Assembly: GCA_026710525.1 (NCBI GenBank)
Contig: JAPOQT010000049.1
Span: forward strand, 1 to 5,866
Source of the DNA: Pseudomonadota bacterium
GTDB taxonomy: Bacteria > Bdellovibrionota_B > Oligoflexia > Oligoflexales > Bin106
DNA length: 5,866 nucleotides
Direction of reading: 5' to 3'
Shown here: piece after piece, positions 1 to 4,888 of the stretch
Layout of the letters: each line of letters opens with the position of its first letter
Position numbering within the stretch: position 1 is the stretch's first letter
Made by a program: the position numbers and the translations under genes
The notes under the pieces: model-generated
Seen by the model: only the letters and a program-made list of their open reading frames with translations
The model's database searches: none
What the model was told of the DNA's origin: nothing

Positions 1-2
1 AA

Positions 3-196
3 CAATATCTCCCCCGAGATGGACTTAGCCCAATTGTTAGCCCCAAAGCCACAGTGCTCTCCTTAGTGGAGACAAGCCTCAATCACATAATAGAGTCGTG
101 TGCTCTATCAGATAGTATTTAAAAAATGGATCTCAACTGAAAAATGAAAAGCAAGGTAATACTGAAGTGATGATTGATCTCTTAAAAGAGAAGTAA
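3..196 (+). pseudogene. Possible 3' remnant of a broken, unidentified gene
   Basis: Two overlapping open stretches read on the + strand. The first is open from the window edge (base 3) to a TAA at 120-122, about 39 residues with a hydrophobic middle. The second runs in the -1 frame from 116 to a TAA at 194-196 and ends in a charged, helix-like tail (ending ...VMIDLLKEK). Each is stopped in the other's territory, so a single indel near 116-122 would join them into one C-terminus. The second stretch ends just four bases before an A/T hairpin (200-228), which suits a gene end. I do not recognise the peptide. Chance open frames are a serious alternative. Two short stems also lie here: 58-62 with 68-72 (TCTCC/GGAGA) and 90-95 with 103-108 (ATAGAG/CTCTAT). 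Confidence 0.2.
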
Positions 197-199
197 CCC

Positions 200-228
200 A
201 ATAAAATAAAACTATTTTTTATTTTATT
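200..228. terminator. All-A/T perfect hairpin, terminator-like
   Basis: A perfect 12-bp inverted repeat (200-211 AATAAAATAAAA, 217-228 TTTTATTTTATT) with a five-base loop. The right arm is T-rich, so an RNA read from the left would end its stem in a U-rich stretch. The arms are equally T-rich on the other strand. No G/C pair supports the stem, which is weak for an intrinsic terminator. It sits directly after the stop at 194-196, which is why a transcription-end role is preferred. Confidence 0.3.
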
Positions 229-548
229 CTAAGTTTTTGCCTGCACTCCGATAGCAATTATGTCTCCTTTCTTGGCCTAATTGAGTGAGCCTTTGGTCTT
301 AAGCGATCTTATATAAAATTCATTCGTATTGACTGAAGGCTTACTCATTAGGTTGTCATGTGATAATTTTTGCCATCTCATCTCAATGATGCTGATGAGC
401 CATGGAGTCTTTAACTTTAAAAAGGCTCAACAAATAGCTAAAGCTCTTTCTTGTAACGTTAATGGCTAAGAAAATAATTGATCTTTACGATAAGATCTAT
501 ATGCTGGAAGAATCCTGGATGGGACTCTGTGATTCGCTGATGAGTATA
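229..548. other. Gene-poor stretch with short open fragments only
   Basis: No intact gene is seen here. On the + strand one frame is open from 317 to a TAA at 467-469; its last part could start at the ATG at 386, giving a 27-residue peptide ending ...KKAQQIAKALSCNVNG. A second frame opens at the ATG at 462 and closes at 555-557, giving a 31-residue peptide beginning MAKKIIDLYDKIY. The two overlap by eight bases in different frames, so they could be two pieces of one frameshifted gene, or chance. Neither has a convincing ribosome binding site and neither is recognised. A weak dyad (CTCATC at 377-382, GATGAG at 394-399) is also present. Confidence 0.3.
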
Positions 549-576
549 TTGACATAAGGAAAAACAATATTATTTA
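549..576 (+). promoter_or_regulatory. Candidate sigma70 promoter for clpS
   Basis: A perfect -35 box TTGACA at 549-554 is followed after 16 bases by a weak -10 (TATTTA, 571-576, three of six matches). An alternative TATTAT at 568-573 is closer to consensus but only 13 bases away. Transcription would begin near 583, giving a clpS leader of roughly 40 bases. The strong -35 in a gene-free stretch just before clpS is the main support; the poor -10 limits confidence. Confidence 0.35.
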
Positions 577-625
577 TCAAGTGAATAGTTGGACGTTCGA
601 GATGGTTTTTAAAAGAGAATAAATT

Positions 626-985
626 ATGTCTATCGCCATATATTTAGAGCATGATGATTACCTAAGTGAGGGCACTGAAGGCGGCACAGTAACGCTAACT
701 AGTGTTGAAACAAAGGTCGATGAGCCAAAAATGCATCGAGTGCTTTTACATAACGATGACTTTACTCCTATGGAGTTTGTTGTCGATATTTTGGAAAATT
801 ACTTTGACAAAAGTCCCCCTCAAGCAACACAGATTATGCTCGATGTCCATAAAAAAGGTGTTGGCTTATGTGGTGTTTTTACCAAGGAAATCGCTGAAAC
901 TAAGACGATGATGGTTGTTGAAAAAGCAAAAACACATCAATACCCCCTCAAATGCACCCACGAAGAAGATGATCTCACTCTCTAA
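626..985 (+). CDS. clpS: ATP-dependent Clp protease adaptor ClpS
   Basis: This is a 119-residue cytosolic adaptor that binds substrates with N-degrons (destabilising N-terminal residues) and delivers them to ClpA for degradation by ClpAP. The first ~34 residues form a variable, probably flexible N-terminal extension, which in studied ClpS proteins is needed for delivery. The core runs from about 36 to 111. The N-degron pocket is intact: N43, D44, D45, T47, P48, M49 (NDDFTPMEF), M71 and H75 match N34, D35, D36, T38, P39, M40, M62 and H66 of E. coli ClpS. The gatekeeper M49 fits the classical ClpS type rather than relaxed variants. E88 and K93 (KEIAETK) match residues of the known ClpA-facing surface. 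The length is slightly over the usual ~106 because of the longer N-terminus and an acidic C-terminal tail (EEDDLTL). The ATG at 626 is supported by AAGAGA at 613-618, seven bases upstream. clpA follows 420 bases downstream, the usual order. Confidence 0.96.
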   Translation: MSIAIYLEHDDYLSEGTEGGTVTLTSVETKVDEPKMHRVLLHNDDFTPMEFVVDILENYFDKSPPQATQIMLDVHKKGVGLCGVFTKEIAETKTMMVVEKAKTHQYPLKCTHEEDDLTL

Positions 986-1021
986 TCTCACTGCAATACA
1001 ATTGATAAACGTCGTGTCTTT

Positions 1022-1057
1022 ATCACACACGGGTGGCTTAACTCCCATCTGTGTGAT
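1022..1057. repeat. Inverted repeat downstream of clpS
   Basis: Perfect 8-bp arms ATCACACA (1022-1029) and TGTGTGAT (1050-1057) are separated by 20 bases. Inside, GGG (1031-1033) can pair with CCC (1044-1046) across a small asymmetric bulge, lengthening the hairpin. It lies 37 bases after the clpS stop. No T-run follows, so it is not a standard intrinsic terminator; it may stabilise the clpS mRNA 3' end, weaken read-through into clpA, or be a protein-binding dyad. Confidence 0.45.
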
Positions 1058-1176
1058 GAACTTTATCTTTGCCATCATCATCTCATCCTAAAATCAAAAA
1101 ATGACAGCAGTAAATCATCTCGTTTACTTAATATCAGTTTTCTCCAGACTTAAGCCGTTGTGACGATTGGGTTCAA

Positions 1177-1198
1177 GATCAGCAATGAAATGCTGATC
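1177..1198. repeat. Perfect dyad GATCAGCA-N6-TGCTGATC
   Basis: Perfect 8-bp arms at 1177-1184 and 1191-1198 are separated by six bases (ATGAAA). The 22-base span is typical of a dimeric repressor or activator site, and also of a compact RNA hairpin. Its right edge lies 53 bases upstream of the -35 box of the proposed clpA promoter, a position that suits an upstream regulator. No T-run follows, so a terminator is unlikely. The regulator, if any, cannot be named. Confidence 0.45.
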
Positions 1199-1251
1199 GG
1201 ATAGTGATACAATGATGAAGGTGAAGCTTGTGGCTGGATTTGACCATAATT

Positions 1252-1279
1252 TTGACATGGATAACTTTAGCCCTATTCT
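1252..1279 (+). promoter_or_regulatory. Candidate sigma70 promoter for clpA
   Basis: A perfect -35 box TTGACA (1252-1257), a 16-base spacer and a -10 box TATTCT (1274-1279, four of six matches including the key T-A and final T). Transcription would start near 1286, leaving a leader of about 120 bases before clpA. Together with the 420-base gap from clpS, this suggests that clpA has its own promoter instead of relying only on clpS read-through. Confidence 0.5.
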
Positions 1280-1295
1280 TTACATTAATTGATAG

Positions 1296-1355
1296 CTCCG
1301 GAAAAATTCAAACGCGGAGAGGTGAAGTCTTCAAGCTAATGTGACGATAAGTCAC
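1296..1355 (+). other. clpA leader with two short hairpins
   Basis: Within the proposed clpA leader, CTCCG (1296-1300) can pair with CGGAG (1315-1319), and GTGAC (1341-1345) can pair with GTCAC (1351-1355) over a five-base loop. These short stems could be chance or could tune translation. There is no recognisable riboswitch and no heat-shock thermometer pairing with the ribosome binding site. Confidence 0.25.
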
Positions 1356-1390
1356 TCAGGCTCGTGCAGTAAAAGCAAATTTTATCATTT

Positions 1391-1396
1391 AAAAGG
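1391..1396 (+). promoter_or_regulatory. Ribosome binding site of clpA
   Basis: AAAAGG lies nine bases before the ATG at 1406. Two other ATGs at 1398 and 1401 lie between it and the chosen start but are in another frame, so this site together with the conserved N-terminus (LEITINHALNEAKQRGHEF) decides for 1406. Confidence 0.6.
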
Positions 1397-1405
1397 TATG
1401 ATGAT

Positions 1406-4027
1406 ATGGTTAGTCGAGATCTTGAAATTACCATTAACCACGCTCTCAACGAAGCAAAGCAACGAGGGCATGAGTTTGTGACACTAGAACACGTTCTTTA
1501 CGCTCTCTTACACAATTCTCGTGCTGAAAAAGCCATTAAAGCTTGTGGTGGTAGTTGCTACGAAATCAAAAAATCACTATTAGTGTTTTTCGAAGAACGC
1601 TTTGTTAGCATTAATGCTGATTATCATGATTACATGCCTAAACCAACCGTAGCTTTTCAAAGGGTTTTACAGAGAGCTGCTCGCCACGTAATCACCTCGG
1701 GAAAGAACATGATAGAAGCCGAGGCTGTTCTTATTTCTATGTTTGCTGAAAAAGATTCCTTTGCCTTATACTTTATGGAAAAACAAGGTGTCTCTCGTTT
1801 TGATCTCATGCGATGGATAGCCCACGGCGTACCTAAAGAAGGCTTGCCTCCTGATCTACTGGCCTCCATCGGTTATGATGATGATGATTTAGAGGATGAC
1901 GAGGATTATGATCCTACCAGTGATGCCACAGAACAAGACGAAGACTATGGTGAGGACCATGGTCTCGATGAAAATAGTTGGAGCTTTGAGTCACAAGAAA
2001 GTCTCTTTGTTAACACCAACAAAAATAAGGATGAAGCATCAAAACAGGAAGCCGCTGATCAGAGCAAAACCAACAACGATTCTGATCAACAGAAAAAACC
2101 ACATGAAAATCATAAACTAGCCCAAGAAGCCATGCGTGCTTACCGCGCCCTTAAACAGGATAACAATGCACAAGAAAAACGATCAACCAAAAGTACACGT
2201 CTATTAAATCGCTTTGCTACTAATTTATGTCGCAAAGCAAGAAAAGGACTTATTGACCCTATTATTGGCAGAGAAAATGAACTGGAACGGATTATTCAAA
2301 TCCTGTGCCGGCGACAAAAAAACAATCCACTGCTCGTGGGAGATGCTGGTGTTGGTAAAACAGCTATCGCTGAAGGACTAGCTTATCAAATTGTTCATAA
2401 CAAGGTGCCTGAGGCCTTAAAGCAAAGTCAAATTTTTACCCTTGATCTCGGTCTGGTTGTTGCTGGCTCTAAATACCGTGGTGACTTTGAAGAGCGTTTA
2501 CGTGGTATCACTAAAGAACTCAAGAGAAACAAACATATTATTCTCTTTATCGATGAAATCCACACCCTTATTGGAGCTGGCTCAGTGGGTGGCGGTACCC
2601 TTGATGCCAGCAATTTACTCAAACCTGCTCTTGGCAGTGGTGACATCCGTTGTATTGGTGCTACCACCTTTAAAGAATATCGGCAACATTTTGAATCCGA
2701 TCATGCTATGAATCGTCGGTTTCAAAAAATTGATATTGAGGAGCCTAGTCCTAAAGAAGCTTATAAAATCCTTTGTGGCCTTAAGGATCGTTTTGAGTCT
2801 TTTCATAACATCAAGTACTCCCAAACATCTTTACAAGCTGCCGTCCAACTCTCCCATAAGTACATGCCACAAAAACGTTTGCCCGATAAAGCCATCGACG
2901 TTATTGACGAAGTTGGTGCCTCGTTTTCTCTCAAAAAACCTTATCGCTCAAATAGCCCACGACTTGCTGGTATTGTGGACGTTAAAAGGGTTGTCGCTCA
3001 ATTAGCTTCGATTCCCGAGGAAAACCTGCGAGCCTCTGATTATGAAAACCTCAAAAACCTAAAACACCGACTCAGCTCACGAGTATTTGGTCAAGATCAT
3101 GCTGTGGCTGCTGTTGAAACAACGGTTAAATTAGCCCGCACGGGACTTGGGGACGATAATCGACCTCAAGGAGTGTTCTTTTTTGCTGGCCCCACTGGTG
3201 TTGGTAAAACCGAGCTATCCCTGCAACTGGCTCACATTCTTTCTGTTCCTCTGCACCGCTTTGATATGTCAGAATACATGGAACGTCATGCCGTGTCACG
3301 TTTGGTTGGTGCTCCTCCCGGTTATGTTGGTTATGATAACGGTGGACTCCTGACCGAAAAGGTTAAGCAAAGACCACACTGTGTCATTTTATTTGATGAA
3401 ATAGAAAAAGCCCATCCTGATGTCCATAATATTCTTTTACAGATCATGGATCGAGGGGTTCTCACTGATAGTAATGGCCGAGAAGCTGATTTCCGAGGCA
3501 CTATTATTATTATGACGTCTAATGTTGGTGCTGAAGAGATGGCCCAATGGAAGATTGGTTTTGATCAAAGTACTGAAAGACGTCATCACAATGCTCTCAA
3601 AGCTTTACAAAAAAGCTTCTCCCCTGAGTTCTTGGGAAGAATCGACCATATTATTACTTTTCGTTCACTGGATCTGAATGTCGCCGAGCAAATCGTTAAG
3701 GCTCATCTTGTAGAGCGGGCAAAAAAACTAAAAGAAAAAGGGTTTAATCTGAGTTATGAGCCGTCAATTATTGCTATTTTAGCCGCCAAAGGCTTTAATC
3801 CCATCTATGGTGCTCGACCACTCAAAGGATATATCCAAGAAAACATTCGCAAGCCCATTAGTCAGACCATACTTGATCATCAACCGCGTGCCAAAACCAC
3901 TATTCATGTCACCGAAAATGTGGATAACCCCAAGCAAAATCCTTTTATGATCACCTTAAAATACGACCGCCAACAAAAAGCTAGCCAAGAGAGGGGCAAG
4001 GTGAGATCGAAAGAAACAGTATCGTAA
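1406..4027 (+). CDS. clpA: ATP-dependent Clp protease ATP-binding subunit ClpA
   Basis: An 873-residue AAA+ unfoldase that threads proteins into the ClpP peptidase, with ClpS as adaptor. The N-domain (about 1-145) keeps E23 and E28, which in E. coli ClpA belong to the ClpS contact surface. An acidic, low-complexity linker (about 147-262) follows. The first AAA+ module starts near 268, with Walker A GDAGVGKT at 312-319, pore loop KYRG around Y357, Walker B ending D383-E384 and arginines R437/R438. The second has Walker A GPTGVGKT at 595-602, pore loop GYVG around Y640, Walker B ending D664-E665, sensor-1 N706, arginine finger R745 and sensor-2 R804 (GARP). The tripeptide IGF at 717-719 is the ClpP-docking loop and argues that it works with ClpP, unlike ClpB. 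No ClpB-type middle coiled coil separates the modules. E. coli ClpA has 758 residues; most of the excess is the linker, with a small basic C-terminal tail. All catalytic residues are present, so the protein should be active. Confidence 0.97.
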   Translation: MVSRDLEITINHALNEAKQRGHEFVTLEHVLYALLHNSRAEKAIKACGGSCYEIKKSLLVFFEERFVSINADYHDYMPKPTVAFQRVLQRAARHVITSGKNMIEAEAVLISMFAEKDSFALYFMEKQGVSRFDLMRWIAHGVPKEGLPPDLLASIGYDDDDLEDDEDYDPTSDATEQDEDYGEDHGLDENSWSFESQESLFVNTNKNKDEASKQEAADQSKTNNDSDQQKKPHENHKLAQEAMRAYRALKQDNNAQEKRSTKSTRLLNRFATNLCRKARKGLIDPIIGRENELERIIQILCRRQKNNPLLVGDAGVGKTAIAEGLAYQIVHNKVPEALKQSQIFTLDLGLVVAGSKYRGDFEERLRGITKELKRNKHIILFIDEIHTLIGAGSVGGGTLDASNLLKPALGSGDIRCIGATTFKEYRQHFESDHAMNRRFQKIDIEEPSPKEAYKILCGLKDRFESFHNIKYSQTSLQAAVQLSHKYMPQKRLPDKAIDVIDEVGASFSLKKPYRSNSPRLAGIVDVKRVVAQLASIPEENLRASDYENLKNLKHRLSSRVFGQDHAVAAVETTVKLARTGLGDDNRPQGVFFFAGPTGVGKTELSLQLAHILSVPLHRFDMSEYMERHAVSRLVGAPPGYVGYDNGGLLTEKVKQRPHCVILFDEIEKAHPDVHNILLQIMDRGVLTDSNGREADFRGTIIIMTSNVGAEEMAQWKIGFDQSTERRHHNALKALQKSFSPEFLGRIDHIITFRSLDLNVAEQIVKAHLVERAKKLKEKGFNLSYEPSIIAILAAKGFNPIYGARPLKGYIQENIRKPISQTILDHQPRAKTTIHVTENVDNPKQNPFMITLKYDRQQKASQERGKVRSKETVS

Positions 4028-4058
4028 CTTTATTTGCTCGTTTGGCCGTCAGTTGACG

Positions 4059-4086
4059 TTGACTGTGATTGTTTCAACTCTATATT
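4059..4086 (+). promoter_or_regulatory. Candidate sigma70 promoter for the downstream envelope genes
   Basis: The -35 box TTGACT (4059-4064, five of six) and -10 box TATATT (4081-4086, five of six) are 16 bases apart, the best-matching promoter in the window. It starts 31 bases after the clpA stop and would give a leader of about 135 bases before the gene at 4229. A second TTGAC (4053-4057) immediately upstream makes a short tandem repeat, TTGACG-TTGACT. Confidence 0.5.
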
Positions 4087-4099
4087 ACTTGTCACAGTC
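4061..4099. repeat. Inverted repeat straddling the promoter: possible operator
   Basis: Perfect 8-bp arms GACTGTGA (4061-4068) and TCACAGTC (4092-4099) are separated by 23 bases. The left arm overlaps the proposed -35 box and the right arm covers the expected transcription start, so a dimer bound to both arms would cover the promoter. The TGTGA/TCACA cores resemble half-sites of the CRP/FNR family, but the spacing is far larger than the six bases of a CRP site. As RNA it could also form a hairpin at the end of a clpA transcript. Confidence 0.35.
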
Positions 4100-4152
4100 C
4101 TAGTTAAGAGGAATACGATTAACTTACTATGACTTTTCCTGTGGCTTTTGTT

Positions 4153-4180
4153 TACCATCATACTGCTGAGTAAGATGGTA
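4153..4180. repeat. Strong hairpin in the leader before the membrane-protein gene
   Basis: TACCATC (4153-4159) pairs with GATGGTA (4174-4180); after one A-A mismatch, TACT (4161-4164) pairs with AGTA (4169-4172), closing a GCTG tetraloop. That is 11 pairs with a single mismatch. It has no T-run after it, so intrinsic termination is unlikely. It ends 48 bases before the start codon at 4229. A 14-codon open frame (ATG 4129 to TAA 4171-4173) ends inside the right half of the stem, recalling leader-peptide arrangements, but the frame has no well-placed ribosome binding site. Confidence 0.5.
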
Positions 4181-4228
4181 CTTGAGTTACTGATGATTTA
4201 ACTTACTCGTTTTATTTGATGATCAACC

Positions 4229-4840
4229 ATGCAAAAACATTGGTCTAAACAGTTATTCTACCAATACCGCAAGTACCCACTGTACTTAGTCCTTGGCCTC
4301 ATACTGATCTTAATGGCGCAGCCAACAGCATTTAGCATGTTAATAGGCCTACCGATGCTCCTCTGTGGTTACACTTTAAAAGTGATCACTCAGTCATGGT
4401 TAAAAGATGTTTATGAGATCAATGATCTTCTATTTCCGCAGTTTCCTGGCGAAAAGGCACCACTCAAAATGACAGGGCCTTATAGTTGGATGAGAGCTCC
4501 TCTTGAAATCGCCTTTTTTTTGATCACGTTTGCTCTCGCTGTGATTTCTGCAAATATTTGGCTGATTATTCTCATTCTTTTCGGCTCTGGGATCTTGTTT
4601 TATCTGAGATTTTATTTAGCTGAGCAAAATGCCCTACTCTATTTCGAAAGTGACCCCACCCTCGAGCACTACCATAAAACTGTGCCGGTTATTAGCGTTA
4701 CTTTTTTCCATCCTGATCAACTTACCTGCTTAAAGAATATTCGCTTAACCACCGCTAGCAAAATCATCAAAGCTGATCTTGGTGTGATTATCGCCATCTT
4801 AGCTGTACTGTTTTTCTCAGCCCTGTTTTCTGGTGTATAA
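4229..4840 (+). CDS. Membrane protein of the ICMT/PEMT-like methyltransferase superfamily
   Basis: A 203-residue inner-membrane protein. Hydrophobic segments lie at about 17-30 and 33-51 (perhaps a hairpin), 92-108, 110-127 and 183-201. The fold signature is visible: GPYSWMRAP at 83-91 corresponds to the GPYxxxRHP motif, and the second half R127...E132...L135...F139...Y148...VP(152-153) follows the RxxxEExxLxxxFGxxYxxYxxxVP pattern that binds S-adenosylmethionine in isoprenylcysteine carboxyl methyltransferases and phospholipid methyltransferases. The histidine of RHP is replaced by A90 and only one of the two glutamates is kept, so methyl transfer may be altered or lost; the substrate is unknown. 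Bacterial members often act on lipids or are uncharacterised. The ATG at 4229 is the only start after an in-frame TGA at 4220, yet it has no clear Shine-Dalgarno, so translation may be weak. The next gene starts 48 bases downstream, suggesting co-transcription. Family placement is fairly safe; enzymatic activity is not. Confidence 0.7.
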   Translation: MQKHWSKQLFYQYRKYPLYLVLGLILILMAQPTAFSMLIGLPMLLCGYTLKVITQSWLKDVYEINDLLFPQFPGEKAPLKMTGPYSWMRAPLEIAFFLITFALAVISANIWLIILILFGSGILFYLRFYLAEQNALLYFESDPTLEHYHKTVPVISVTFFHPDQLTCLKNIRLTTASKIIKADLGVIIAILAVLFFSALFSGV

Positions 4841-4888
4841 TCTCTAGCACCATGAGGATCACCATAAAACTACGTACGAGCCAGGGGC

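Noticed and set aside
110..130. Programmed -1 frameshift at the junction of the two open stretches
   Set aside because: The zero-frame codons before the stop (GAT AGT ATT) do not form a slippery heptamer, so a plain indel or chance is more likely.
866..1081. Open frame on the - strand, 71 codons, overlapping the clpS 3' end
   Set aside because: More than half lies antisense to the conserved ClpS core, the peptide is not recognisable, and the reading is explained as a shadow frame.
1212..1292. 26-codon open frame before clpA (ATG 1212 to TGA 1290)
   Set aside because: It overlaps the proposed clpA promoter, has no ribosome binding site and no recognisable content.
1657..1869. Antisense and alternate-frame open readings inside clpA (also around 1896-2120, 2428-2824 and 3147-3353)
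   Set aside because: All lie within a continuous, well-conserved ClpA frame; their compositions are those of shifted codons.
1406..4027. ClpB or ClpC instead of ClpA
   Set aside because: There is no middle coiled-coil insertion in the first module, the N-domain matches ClpA, an IGF ClpP loop is present, and clpS lies next door.
4061..4099. CRP binding site
   Set aside because: The half-sites TGTGA and TCACA are present, but 23 bases separate them where CRP needs six.
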